From the NCBI GenBank assembly GCA_022747635.1, contig JAKTNV010000418.1:91905-155904 (forward strand): 64,000 nucleotides of DNA. The letters are read 5' to 3'. The DNA comes from Hetaerina americana (lineage: Eukaryota; Arthropoda; Insecta; Odonata; Calopterygidae). Numbering within the stretch: the first letter of the stretch is position 1; the number at the start of each line of letters is the position of its first letter. Shown here piece after piece: positions 22,471-36,365 of the stretch. The translations under genes were made by a program, and so were the position numbers. The notes beneath the pieces were generated by a model, which saw only the letters and a program-made list of their open reading frames with translations, did no database searches and had not been told where the DNA came from.

Positions 22471-25400
22471 AAAAGGCATTTATTTCAATTTTAGAAAATT
22501 TAATTTTTCACATTTTTCCATTAAAAGTGCCAATACCCCCCCCTTTGGGTTCTAGGTGAAAATCTCACTCGACACAAATCAAACAAAAATGTATCCAAGG
22601 TATGTGGGATTGTTCATTTTCGTCAAATAAACAAAATAAAACCCAGAATTAATCCTGAAAGACAAGAAATGAGCATAAAAGTTGCTTCAGCGCAACTGTT
22701 AATGTTACTAAAAGAGCCCAAATTTCTAAAAATATTGCGAAAAACAACAATCTTCTGTTTTAGAGTGAATGTTTGAGGTGTTTAGAAGGCATTTATTTCA
22801 ATTTTAGAAAATTTAATTTTTCACATTTTTCCATGAAAAGTGCCACTACCAAGTGATAATATTGGGTTCTAGGTGAAAATCTCAATCAACACAATCAAAC
22901 AATAATGTATCCAAGGTGTGTGTTGTTGTTCATTTTCTTCAAATAAACAAAATAAAACCCAGAATTAATCCTGAAAGACAAGAAATGAGCATAAAAGTTG
23001 CTTCAGCGCAAGTGTAAATGTTACTAAAAGAGCCCAAATTTCTAAAAATATTGCGAAAAACAACAATCTTCTGTTTTAGAGTGAATGTTTGAGGTGTTTA
23101 GAAGGCATTTATTTCAATTTTAGAAAATTTAATTTTTCACATTTTTCCATGAAAAGTGCCAAAACCCCCCCTTTGGGTTCTAGGTGAAAATCTGACTCGA
23201 CACAAATCAAACAAAAATGTTTCCATGGTGTGTATTGTTGTTCATTTTCATCAAAAAAAAATAAAAGCCAGTTTTAATCCCATAAGACAAGGAATGAGCA
23301 TAAAAGATGCTTCAGCGCAAGTTTTAATGTTACTAAAAGAGCCAAAATTTCTAAAAATATTGCGAAAAACAACAATCTTCTGTTTTAGAGTGAATGTTAG
23401 AGGTGTTTAGAAGGCATTTATTTCATTTTTAGAAAATTTAATTTTTCACATTTTTCCATGAAAAGTTCCACTACCAAGTGATAATATTGGGTTCTAGGTG
23501 AAAATCTCACTCAACACAATCAAACAATAATGTATCCAAGGTGTGGGTTGTTGTTCATTTTCTTCAAATAAACAAAATAAAACCCAGTTTTAATCCCATA
23601 AGACAAGGAATGAGCATAAAAGATGCTTCAGCGCAAGTGTTAATGTTACTAAAAGAGCCCAAATTTCTAAAAATATTGCGAAAAACAACAATCTTCTGTT
23701 TTAGAGTGAATGCTAGAGGTGTTTAGAAGGCATTTATTTCATTTTTAGAAAATTTAATTTTTCACATTTTTCCATGAAAAGTGCCACTACCAAGTGATAA
23801 TATTGGGTTCTAGGTGAAAATCTCACTCAACACAATCAAACAATAATGTATCCATGGTGTGTGATGTTGTTCATTTTCTTCAAATAAACAAAATAAAACC
23901 CAGAATTAATCCTGAAAGACAAGAAATGAGCATTAAAGTTGCTTCAGCGCAAGTGTTAATGTTACTAAAAAGCCCAAATTTCTAAAAATATTGCGAAAAA
24001 CAACAATCTTCTGTTTTAGAGTGAATGTTTGAGGTGTTTAGATGGCATTTATTTCATTTTTAGAAAATTTAATTTTTCACATTTTTCCATGAAAAGTGCC
24101 ATTACCCCCCCCCTTTGGGTTCTACGTGAAAATCTCATCTCCACACAAATCAATCAAAAATGTTTCCATGGTGTGTATTGTTGTTCATTTCCCTCAAATA
24201 AACAAAATAAAACCCAGAATTAATCCTGAAAGACAAGAAATGAGCATAAAAGATGCTTCAGCGCAACTGTTAATGTTACTAAAAGAGCCATAATTTCTAA
24301 AAATATTGCGAAAAACAACAATCTTCTGTTTTAGAGTGAATGTTTGAGGTGTTTAGAAGGCATTTATTTCAATTTTAGAAAATTTAATTTTTCACATTTT
24401 TCCATGAAAAGTGCCAAAACCCCCCCTTTGGGTTCTAGGTGAAAATCTCACTCGACACAAATCAAACAAAAATGTTTCTATGGTGTGTATTTTTTGTTCA
24501 TTTTCATCAAAAAAAAATAAAAGCCAGTTTTAATCCCATAAGACAAGGAATGAGCATAAAAGATGCTTCAGCGCAAGTGTTAATGTTACTAAAAGAGCCC
24601 AAATTTCTAAAAATATTGCGAAAAACAACAATCTTCTGTTTTAGAGTGAATGTTAGAGGTGTTTAGAAGGCATTTATTTCATTTTTAGAAAATTTAATTT
24701 TTCACATTTTTCCATGAAAAGTGCCACTACCAAGTGATAATATTGGGTTCTAGGTGAAAATCTCACTCAACACAATCAAACAATAATGTATCCAAGGTGT
24801 GGGTTGTTGTTCATTTTCTTCAAATAAACAAAATAAAACCCAGATTTAATCCTGAAAGACAAGAAATGAGCATAAAAGTTGCTTCAGCGCAAGTGTTAAT
24901 GTTACTAAAAGAGCCCAAATTTCTAAAAATATTGCGAAAAACAACAATCTTCTATTTAAGAGTGAATGTTTGAATTGTTTAGAAGGCATTTATTTCATTT
25001 TTAGAAAATTTAATTATTCACATTTTTCCATGAAAAGTGCCACTACTAAGTGATAATATTGGGTTCTAGGTGAAAATCTCACTCAACACAATCAAACAAT
25101 AATGTATCCAAGGTGTGTGGGATTGTTCATTTTCTTCAAATAAACAAAATAAAACCCAGAATTAATCCTGAAAGACAAGAAATGAGCATAAAAGTTGCTT
25201 CAGCGCAACTGTTAATGTTACTAAAAGAGCCCAAATTTCTAAAAATATTGCGAAAAACAACAATCTTCTGTTTTAGAGTGAATGTTTTAGGTGTATAGAA
25301 GGCATTTATTTCATTTTTAGAAAATTTAATTTTTCACATTTTTCCATGAAAAGTGCCAATACCAAGTGCCAATATTGGGTTCTAGGTGAAAATCTCACTC

Positions 25401-28089
25401 AACACAATCAAACAATAATGTATCCAAGGTGTGTGGGATTGTTCATTTTCTTCAAATAAACAAAATAAAACCCAGAATTAATCCTGAAAGACAAGAAATG
25501 AGCATAAAAGTTGCTTCAGCGCAACTGTTAATGTTACTAAAAGAGCCCAAATTTCTAAAAATATTGCGAAAAACAACAATCTTCTGTTTAAGAGTGAATG
25601 CTAGAGGTGTTTAGAAGGCATTTATTTCATTTTTAGAAAATTTAATTTTTCACATTTTTCCATGAAAAGTGCCACTACCAAGTGATAATATTGGGTTCTA
25701 GGTGAAAATCTCACTCAACACAATCAAACAATTATGTATCCATGGTGTGTGATGTTGTTCATTTTCTTCAAATAAACAAAATAAAACCCAGAATTAATCC
25801 TGAAAGACAAGAAATGAGCATTAAAGTTGCTTCAGCGCAAGTGTTAATGTTACTAAAAAGCCCAAATTTCTAAAAATATTGCGAAAAACAACAATCTTCT
25901 GTTTTAGAGTGAATGTTTGAGGTGTTTAGATGGCATTTATTTCATTTTTAGAAAATTTAATTTTTCACATTTTTCCATGAAAAGTGCCATTATCCCCCCT
26001 TTCGGTTCTACGTGAAAATCTCATCTCCACACAAATCAATCAAAAATGTTTCCATGGTGTGTATTGTTGTTCATTTCCCTCAAATAAACAAAATAAAACC
26101 CAGAATTAATCCTGAAAGACAAGAAATGAGCATAAAAGATGCTTCAGCGCAACTGTTAATGTTACTAAAAGAGCCATAATTTCTCAAAATATTGCGAAAA
26201 ACAACAATCTTCTGTTTTAGAGTGAATGTTTGAGGTGTTTAGAAGGCATTTATTTCAATTTTAGAAAATTTAATTTTTCACATTTTTCCATGAAAAGTGC
26301 CAAAACCCCCCCTTTGGGTTCTAGGTGAAAATCTCACTCGACACAAATCAAACAAAAATGTTTCCATGGTGTGTATTTTTTGTTCATTTTCATCAAAAAA
26401 AAATAAAAGCCAGTTTTAATCCCATAAGACAAGGAATGAGCATAAAAGATGCTTCAGCGCAAGTGTTAATGTTACTAAAAGAGCCCAAATTTCTAAAAAT
26501 ATTGCGAAAAACAACAATCTTCTGTTTTAGAGTGAATGTTAGAGGTGTTTAGAAGGCATTTATTTCATTTTTAGAAAATTTAATTTTTCACATTTTTCCA
26601 TGAAAAGTGCCACTACCAAGTGATAATATTGGGTTCTAGGTGAAAATCTCACTCAACACAATCAAACAATAATGTATCCAAGGTGTGGGTTGTTGTTCAT
26701 TTTCTTCAAATAAACAAAATAAAACCCAGATTTAATCCTGAAAGACAAGAAATGAGCATAAAAGTTGCTTCAGCGCAAGTGTTAATGTTACTAAAAGAGC
26801 CCAAATTTCTAAAAATATTGCGAAAAACAACAATCTTCTGTTTTAGAGTGAATGTTTGAGGTGTTTAGAAGGCATTTATTTCAATTTTAGAAAATTTAAT
26901 TTTTCACATTTTTCCATGAAAAGTGCCACTACCAAGTGATAATATTGGGTTCTAGGTGAAAATCTCAATCAACACAATCAAACAATAATGTATCCAAGGT
27001 GTGTGTTGTTGTTCATTTTCTTCAAATAAACAAAATAAAACCCAGAATTAATCCTGAAAGACAAGAAATGAGCATAAAAGTTGCTTCAGCGCAAGTGTAA
27101 ATGTTACTAAAAGAGCCCAAATTTCTAAAAATATGCGAAAAACAACAATCTTCTGTTTTAGAGTGAATGTTTGAGGTGTTTAGAAGGCATTTATTTCAAT
27201 TTTAGAAAATTTAATTTTTCACATTTTTCCATGAAAAGTGCCAAAACCCCCCCTTTGGGTTCTAGGTGAAAATCTGACTCGACACAAATCAAACAAAAAT
27301 GTTTCCATGGTGTGTATTGTTGTTCATTTTCATCAAAAAAAAATAAAAGCCAGAATTAATCCTGAAAGACAAGAAATGAGCATAAAAGTTGCTTCAGCGC
27401 AACTGTTAATGTTACTAAAAGAGCCCAAATTTCTAAAAATATTGCGAAAAACAACAATCTTCTGTTTTAGAGTGAATGTTTTAGGTGTATAGAAGGCATT
27501 TATTTCATTTTTAGAAAATTTAATTTTTCACATTTTTCCATGAAAAGTGCCAATACCAAGTGCCAATATTGGGTTCTAGGTGAAAATCTCACTCAACACA
27601 TTCAAACCATAATGTATCCAAGGTGTGTAATGTTGTTCATTTTCATCAAATAAACAAAATAAAACCCATAATTAATCCCGAAAGACAAGAAATGAGCATA
27701 AAAGATGCTTCAGCGCAAGTGTTAATGTTACTAAAAGAGCCCAAATTTCTAAAAATATTGCGAAAAACAACAATCTTCTGTTTTAGAGTGAATGTTTGAG
27801 GTGTATAAAAGGCATTTATTTCATTTTTAGAAAATTTAATTTTTCACATTTTTCCATTAAAAGTGCCAATACCCCCCCCTTTGGGTTCTAGGTGAAAATC
27901 TCATTCGACACAAATCAAACAAAAATGTTTCCATGGTGTGTATTGTTGTTCATTTTCATCAAAAAAAAATGCAAGCCAGTTTTAATCCCGTAAGACAAGA
28001 AATGAGCATAAAAGATGCTTCAGCGCAAGTGTTAATGTTACTAAAAGAGCCCAAATTTCTAAAAATATTGCGAAAAACAACAATCTTCT
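22471..28089 (+). repeat. Satellite array with 1.89-kb and 4.08-kb duplications
   Basis: About 23.83-24.95 kb recurs at 25.72-26.83 kb at an offset near 1886 (six monomers), sharing the rare ctacgtgaaaatctc and gtgtattttttgttc variants. About 22.8-23.3 kb recurs near 26.87-27.35 kb (offset about 4082; tctgactcgac at 23192 and 27274). Two adjacent monomers with gtgtgggattgttc (25116 and 25432) are 316 bp apart and nearly identical. In several monomers here the usual 'gaatgtttgagg' is gaatgttagagg or gaatgttttagg. Confidence 0.85.
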
Positions 28090-29487
28090 GTTTTAGAGTG
28101 AATGTTTGAGGTGTATAGAGGGCATTTATTTCATTTTTAGAAAATTTAATTTTTCACATTTTTCCATGAAAAGTGCCAATACCCCCCCCTTTGGGTTCTA
28201 GGTGAAAATCTCACTCGACACAAATCAAACAAAAATGTATCCAAGGTGTGTATTGTTGTTCATTTTCATCAAATAAAAAAAATAAAACCCAGAATTAGTC
28301 CTGAAAGACAAGAAATGAGCATAAAAGTTGCTTCAGCGCAAGTGTTAATGTTACTAAAAGAGCCCAAATTTCTAAAAATATTGCGAAAAACAACAATCTT
28401 CTGTTTTAGAGTGAATGTTTGAGGTGTTTAGAGGGCATTTATTTCATTTTTAGAAAATGTAATTTTTCACATTTTTCCATGAAAAGTGCCAATACCCTCC
28501 CCCCCATTTGGGTTCTAGGTGAAAATCTCACTCGACACAAATCAAACAAAAATGTTTCCATGGTGTGTAATGTCGTTCATTTTCATCAAATAAACATAAT
28601 AAAAACCATAATTAATCCCGAAAGACAAGAAATGAGCATAAAAGATGCTTCAGCGCAAGTGTTAATGTTACTAAAAGAGCCCAAATTTCTAAAAATATTG
28701 CGAAAAACAACAATCTTCTGTTTTAGAGTGAATGTTTGAGGTGTTTAGAAGGCATTTATTTCAATTTTAGAAAATTTAATTTTTCACATATTTCCATGAA
28801 AAGTGCCACTACCAAGTGATAATATTGGGTTCAAGGTGAAAATCTCACTCAACACAATCAAACAATAATGTATCCAAGGTGTGTGTTGTTGTTCATTTTC
28901 TTCAAATAAACAAAATAAAACCCAGAAATAATCCTGAAAGACAAGAAATGAGCATAAAAGTTGCTTCAGCGCAAGTGTTAATGTTACTAAAAGAGCCCAA
29001 ATTTCTAAAAATATTGCGAAAAACAACAATCTTCTGTTTTAGAGTGAATGTTTGAGGTGTTTAGAAGGCATTTATTTCAAATTTAGAATATTTAATTTTT
29101 CACATTTTTCCATGAAAAGTGCCACTACCAAGTGATAATATTGGGTTCTAGGTGAAAATCTCACTCGACACAAATCAAACAAAAATGTTTCCATGGTGGT
29201 GTATTGTTGTTCATTTTCATCAAAAAAAAATAAAAGCCAGTTTATCCCATAAGACAAGGAATGAGCATAAAAGATGCTTCAGCGCAAGTGTTTATGTTAC
29301 TAAAAGAGCCCAAATTTCTAAAAATATTGCGAAAAACAACAATCTTCTGTTTTAGAGTGAATGTTTGAGGTGTATAGAAGGCATTTATTTTTTTTTTAGA
29401 AAATTTAATTTTAACACATTTTTCCATGAAAAGTGCCAATACCCCCCCCTTTGGGTTCTAGGTGAAAATCTCACTCGACACAAATCA
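28090..29487 (+). repeat. Satellite block matching the window's left end in permuted order
   Basis: 28104-28735 matches 961-1575, with the rare accctccccc and gtaatgtcgttc variants. It is followed directly by 28712-29487, which matches 1-775, with cacatatttcc, aaatttagaatattt and ttaattttaacac. At the left end of the window the two segments stand in the opposite order. Similarity to 1-775 stops about 29487, where the sequence switches to the 'aaaccaaaatgtatcc' allele. Confidence 0.85.
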
Positions 29488-32400
29488 AACCAAAATGTAT
29501 CCAAGGTGTGTATTGTTGTTCATTTTCATCAAATAAACAAAATAAAACCCAGAATTAATCCTGAAAGACAAGAAATGAGCATAAAAGTTGCTTCAGCGCA
29601 AGTGTTAATGTTACTAAAAGAGCCCAAATTTCTAAAAATATTGCGAAAAACAACAATCTTCTGTTTTAGGGTGAATGTTTGAGGTGTTTAGAAGGCATTT
29701 ATTTCATTTTTAGAAAATTTAATTTTTCACATTTTTCCATGAAAAGTGCCAATACCAAGTGCCAATATTGGGTTCTAGGTGAAAATCTCACTCAACACAA
29801 TCAAACAATAATGTATCCAAGGTGTGTGTTGTTGGTCATTTTCTTCAAATAAACAAAATAAAAGCCAGTTTTAATCTCATAAGACAAGAAATGAGCATAA
29901 AAGATGCTTCAGCGCAAGTGTTAATGTTACTAAAAAGCCCAAATTTCTAAAAATATTGCGAAAAACAACAATCTTCTGTTTTAGAGTGAATGTTTGAGGT
30001 GTTTAGAAGGCATTTAATTCAATTTTAGAAAATTTAATTTTTCACATTTTTCCATGAAAAGTGCCAATACCCCCCCCCCCTTTGGTTCTAGGTGAAAATC
30101 TCACTCGACACAAATCAAACCAAAATGTATCCAAGGTGTGTATTGTTGTTCATTTTCATCAAATAAACAAAATAAAACCCAGAATTAATCCTGAAAGACA
30201 AGAAATGAGCATAAAAGTTGCTTCAGCGCAAGTGTTAATGTTACTAAAAGAGCCCAAATTTCTAAAAATATTGCGAAAAACAACAATCTTCTGTTTTAGG
30301 GTGAATGTTTGAGGTGTTTAGAAGGCATTTATTTCATTTTTAGAAAATTTAATTTTTCACATTTTTCCATGAAAAGTGCCAATACCAAGTGCCAATATTG
30401 GGTTCTAGGTGAAAATCTCACTCAACACAATCAAACAATAATGTATCCAAGGTGTGTGTTGTTGGTCATTTTCTTCAAATAAACAAAATAAAACCCAGAA
30501 TTAATCCTGAAAGACAAGAAATGAGCATAAAAGTTGCTTCAGCGCAAGTGTTAATGTTACTAAAAAGCCCAAATTTCTAAAAATATTGCGAAAAACAACA
30601 ATCTTCTGTTTTAGAGTGAATGTTTGAGGTGCTTAGATGTCATTTATTTCATTTTTAGAAAATTTAATTTTTCACATTTTTCCATGAAAAGTGCCAATAC
30701 CCCTCCCCCCCGGGGTTCTAGGTGAAATTCTCAGTCGACACAAATCAATCAAAAATGTTTCCATGGTGTGTATTGTTGTTCATTTTCCTCAAATAAACAA
30801 AATAAAACCCAGAATTAATCCTGAAAGACAAGAAATGAGCATAAAAGATGCTTCAGCGCAAGTGTTAATGTTACTAAAAGAGCCCAAATTTCTAAAAATA
30901 TTGCGAAAAACAACAATCTTCTGTTTTAGAGTGAATGTTTTAGGTGTATAGAAGGCATTTATTTAATTTTTAGAAAATTTAATTTTTCACATTTTTCCAT
31001 GAAAAGTGCCAATACCAAGTGCCAATATTGGGTTCTAGGTGAAAATCTCACTCAACACAATCAAACAATAATGTATCCAAGGTGTGTATTGTTGTTCATT
31101 TTCCTCAAATAAACAAAATAAAAACCCAAAATTAATCCTGAAAGACAAGAAATGAGCATAAAAGATGCTTCAGCGCAAGTGTTAATGTTACTAAAAGAGC
31201 CCAAATTTCTAAAAAATATAGCGAAAAACAACAATCTTCTTTTTTAGAGTGAATGTTTGAGGAGTTTAGAAGGCATTTATTTCATTTTTAGAAAATTTAA
31301 TTATTCACATTTTTCCATGAAAAGTGCCACTACCAAGTGATAATATTGGGTTCTAGGTGAAAATCTCACTCGACACCAATCAAACAAAAATGTTTCCATG
31401 GTGTGTATTGTTGTTCATTTTCATCAAAAAAAAAAAATAAAAGCCAGTTTTAATCCGTAAGACAAGAAATGAGCATAAAAGATGCTTCAGCGCAAGTGTT
31501 AATGTTACTAAAAAGACCAAATTTCTAAAAATATTGCGAAAAACAACAATCTTCTTTTTTAGAGTGAATGTTTGAGGTGTATAAAAGGCATTTATTTCAT
31601 TTTTAGAAAATTTAATTTTTCACATTTTTCCATTAAAAGTGCCAATACCCCCCTTTGGGTTCTAGGTGAAAATCTCACTCGACACAAATCAAACAAAAAT
31701 GTTTCCATGGTGTGTATTGTTGTTCATTTTCATCAAAAAAAAATAAAAGCCAGTTTTAATCCCGTAAGACAAGAAATGAGCATAAAAGATGCTTCAGCGC
31801 AAGTGTTAATGTTACTAAAAGAGCCCAAATTTCTAAAAATATTGCGAAAAAACAACAATCTTCTGTTTTAGAGTGAATGTTTGAGGTTTTAGAAGACATT
31901 TTTTTCAATTTTAGAAAATTTAATTTTTCACATTTTTCCATGAAAAGTGCCAATACCCCCCCCCCTTTGGGTTCTAGGTGAAAATCTAACTCGACACAAA
32001 TCAAACAAAAATGTATCCAAGGTGTGTATTGTTGTTCATTTTCATCAAATAAACAAAATAAAACCCAGAATTAATCCTGAAAGACAAGAAATGAGCATAA
32101 AAGTTGCTTCAGCGCAAGTGTTAATGTTACTAAAAAGCCCAAATTTCTAAAAATATTGCGAAAAACAACAATCTTCTGTTTTAGAGTGAATGTTTGAGGT
32201 GTTTAGAAGGCATTTATTTCAATTTTAGAAAATTTAATTTTTCACATTTTTCTCATGAAAAGTGCCAATACCCCCCCCTTTGGGTTCTAAGAGAAAATCT
32301 CACTCGACACAAATCAAACAAAAATGTTTCCATGGTGTATATTGTTGTTCATTTTCATCAAAAAAAAATAAAAGCCAGTTTTAATTCCATAAGACAAGAA

Positions 32401-32580
32401 ATGAGCATAAAAGATTCTTCAGGGGCAAGTGATAATGTTACTAAAAGAGCCCAAATTTCTAAAAATATTGCGAAAAAACAACAATCTTCTGTTTTAGAGT
32501 GAATGTTTGAGGTTTTAGAAGACATTTTCTTCAATTTTAGAAAATTTAATTTTTCACATTTTTCATGAAAAGTGCCAATA
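29488..32580 (+). repeat. Higher-order satellite block P1 (about 3.14 kb)
   Basis: Monomers here carry private variants tttagggtgaatg, gttggtcattttc and, near 30701, ccccggggttctagg with gaaattctcagtcg. The block recurs at an offset of about 3140-3143 in the next feature, up to about 31.04 kb. Beyond that the arrangement differs (31.05-32.5 kb), with gaggttttagaagacatt monomers. No gene was seen. Confidence 0.82.
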
Positions 32581-35400
32581 CCCCCCCCCTTGGCTTCTAG
32601 GTGAAAATCTCACTCGACACAAATCAAACCAAAATGTATCCAAGGTGTGTATTGTTGTTCATTTTCATCAAATAAACAAAATAAAACCCAGAATTAATCC
32701 TGAAAGACAAGAAATGAGCATAAAAGTTGCTTCAGCGCAAGTGTTAATGTTACTAAAAGAGCCCAAATTTCTAAAAATATTGCGAAAAACAACAATCTTC
32801 TGTTTTAGGGTGAATGTTTGAGGTGTTTAGAAGGCATTTATTTCATTTTTAGAAAATTTAATTTTTCACATTTTTCCATGAAAAGTGCCAATACCAAGTG
32901 CCAATATTGGGTTCTAGGTGAAAATCTCACTCAACACAATCAAACAATAATGTATCCAAGGTGTGTGTTGTTGGTCATTTTCTTCAAATAAACAAAATAA
33001 AAGCCAGTTTTAATCTCATAAGACAAGAAATGAGCATAAAAGATGCTTCAGCGCAAGTGTTAATGTTACTAAAAAGACCCAAATTTCTAAAAATATTGCG
33101 AAAAACAACAATCTTCTGTTTTAGAGTGAATGTTTGAGGTGTTTAGAAGGCATTTAATTCAATTTTAGAAAATTTAATTTTTCACATTTTTCCATGAAAA
33201 GTGCCAATACCCCCCCCCCTTTGGTTCTAGGTGAAAATCTCACTCGACACAAATCAAACCAAAATGTATCCAAGGTGTGTATTGTTGTTCATTTTCATCA
33301 AATAAACAAAATAAAACCCAGAATTAATCCTGAAAGACAAGAAATGAGCATAAAAGTTGCTTCAGCGCAAGTGTTAATGTTACTAAAAGAGCCCAAATTT
33401 CTAAAAATATTGCGAAAAAACAACAATCTTCTGTTTTAGGGTGAATGTTTGAGGTGTTTAGAAGGCATTTATTTCATTTTTAGAAAATTTAATTTTTCAC
33501 ATTTTTCCATGAAAAGTGCCAATACCAAGTGCCAATATTGGGTTCTAGGTGAAAATCTCACTCAACACAAATCAAACAATAATGTATCCAAGGTGTGTGT
33601 TGTTGGTCATTTTCTTCAAATAAACAAAATAAAACCCAGAATTAATCCTGAAAGACAAGAAATGAGCATAAAAGTTGCTTCAGCGCAAGTGTTAATGTTA
33701 CTAAAAAGCCCAAATTTCTAAAAATATTGCGAAAAACAACAATCTTCTGTTTTAGAGTGAATGTTTGAGGGTGCTTAGATGTCATTTATTTCATTTTTAG
33801 AAAATTTAATTTTTTCACATTTTTCCATGAAAAGTGCCAATACCCCTCCCCCCCGGGGTTCTAGGTGAAATTCTCAGTCGACACAAATCAATCAAAAATG
33901 TTTCCATGGTGTGTATTGTTGTTCATTTTCCTCAAATAAACAAAATAAAACCCAGAATTAATCCTGAAAGACAAGAAATGAGCATAAAAGATGCTTCAGC
34001 GCAAGTGTTAATGTTACTAAAAGAGCCCAAATTTCTAAAAATATTGCGAAAAACAACAATCTTCTGTTTTAGAGTGAATGTTTTAGGTGTATAGAAGGCA
34101 TTTATTTCATTTTTAGAAAATTTAATTTTTCACATTTTTCCATGAAAAGTGCCAATACCAAGTGCCAATATTGGGTTCTAGGTGAAAATCTCACTCGACA
34201 CAAATCAAACAAAAATGTTTCCATGGTGTGTATTGTTGTTCATTTTCATCAAAAAAAAAAAAATAAAAGCCAGTTTTAATCCCGTAAGACAAGAAATGAG
34301 CATAAAAGATGCTTCAGCGCAAGTGTTAATGTTACTAAAAAGCCCAAATTTCTAAAAATATTGCGAAAAACAACAATCTTCTTTTTTAGAGTGAATGTTT
34401 GAGGTGTATAAAAGGCATTTATTTCATTTTTAGAAAATTTAATTTTTCACATTTTTCCATTAAAAGTGCCAATACCCCCCCCTTTGGGTTCTAGGTGAAA
34501 ATCTCACTCGACACAAATCAAACAAAAATGTTTCCATGGTGTGTATTGTTGTTCATTTTCATCAAAAAAAAATAAAAGCCAGGCCAGTTTTAATCCCGTA
34601 AGACAAGAAATGAGCATAAAAGATGCTTCAGCGCAAGTGTTAATGTTACTAAAAGAGCCCAAATTTCTAAAAATATTGCGAAAAACAACAATCTTCTGTT
34701 TTAGAGTGAATGTTTGAGGTTTTAGAAGACATTTATTTCAATTTTAGAAAATTTAATTTTTCACATTTTTCCATGAAAAGTGCCAATACCCCCCCCCTTT
34801 GGGTTCAAGGTGAAAATCTAACTCGTCACAAATCAAACAAAAATGTATCCAAGGTGTGTATTGTTGTTCATTTTCATCAAATAAACAAAATAAAACCCAG
34901 AATTAATCCTGAAAGACAAGAAATGAGCATAAAAGTTGCTTCAGCGCAAGTGTTAATGTTACTAAAAGAGCCCAAATTTCTAAAAATATTGCGAAAAACA
35001 ACAATCTTCTGTTTTAGGGTGAATGTTTGAGGTGTTTAGAAGGAATTTATTTCATTTTTAGAAAATTTAATTTTTCACATTTTTCCATGAAAAGTGCCAA
35101 TACCAAGTGCCAATATTGGGTTCTAGGTGAAAATCTCACTCAACACAATCAAACAATAATGTATCCAAGGTGTGTGTTGTTGGTCATTTTCTTCAAATAA
35201 ACAAAATAAAACCCAGAATTAATCCTGAAAGACAAGAAATGAGCATAAAAGTTGCTTCAGCGCAAGTGTTAATGTTACTAAAAAGCCCAAATTTCTAAAA
35301 ATATTGCGAAAAACAACAATCTTCTGTTTTAGAGTGAATGTTTGAGGTGTTTAGAAGGCATTTATTTCAATTTTAGAAAATTTAATTTTTCACATTTTTC
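32581..35400 (+). repeat. Higher-order satellite block P2
   Basis: Repeats block P1 to about 34.18 kb; the ccccggggttctagg variant is at 33848. At 34580-34589 a five-base duplication turns agccagttt into agccaggccagttt. The poly-A tract beginning near 34251 reaches 13 A. About 34.15-34.8 kb recurs near 36.36-37.0 kb. Confidence 0.82.
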
Positions 35401-36365
35401 CATGAAAAGTGCCAATACCCCCCCCCTTGGCTTCTAGGTGAAAATCTCACTCGACACAAATCAAACCAAAATGTATCCAAGGTGTGTATTGTTGTTCATT
35501 TTCATCAAATAAACAAAATAAAACCCAGAATTAATCCTGAAAGACAAGAAATGAGCATAAAAGTTGCTTCAGCGCAAGTGTTAATGTTACTAAAAGAGCC
35601 CAAATTTCTAAAAATATTGCGAAAAACAACAATCTTCTGTTTTAGGGTGAATGTTTGAGGTGTTTAGAAGGCATTTATTTCATTTTTAGAAAATTTAATT
35701 TTTCACATTTTCCCATGAAAAGTGCCAATACCAAGTGCCAATATTGGGTTCTAGGTGAAAATCTCACTCAACACAATCAAACAATAATGTATCCAAGGTG
35801 TGTGTTGTTGGTCATTTTCTTCAAATAAACAAAATAAACCCAGAATTAATCCTGAAACACAAGAAATGAGCATAAAAGTTGCTTCAGCGCAAGTGTTAAT
35901 GTTACTAAAAAGCCCAAATTTCTAAAAATATTGCGAAAAACAACAATCTTCTGTATTAGAGTGAATGTTTGAGGTGCTTAGATGTCATTTATTTCATTTT
36001 TAGAAAATTTAATTTTTCACATTTTTCCATGAAAAGTGCCAATACCCCTCCCCCCCGGGGTTCTAGGTGAAATTCTCAGTCGACACAAATCAATCAAAAA
36101 TGTTTCCATGGTGTGTATTGTTGTTCATTTTCCTCAAATAAACAAAATAAAACCCAGAATTAAACCTGAAAGACAAGAAATGAGCATAAAAGATGCTTCA
36201 GCGCAAGTGTTAATGTTACTAAAAGAGCCCAAATTTCTAAAAATATTGCGAAAAACAACAATCTTCTGTTTTAGAGTGAATGTTTTAGGTGTATAGAAGG
36301 CATTTATTTCATTTTTAGAAAATTTAATTTTTCACATTTTTCCATGAAAAGTGCCAATACCAAGT
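35401..36365 (+). repeat. Higher-order satellite block P3, shortened copy
   Basis: Third copy of the P block, starting with the ccttggcttctagg variant shared with 32.58 kb and reaching the ccccggggttctagg monomer at 36050. About two monomers (roughly 630 bp) present between these markers in P1 and P2 are missing, consistent with unequal exchange. Confidence 0.8.
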
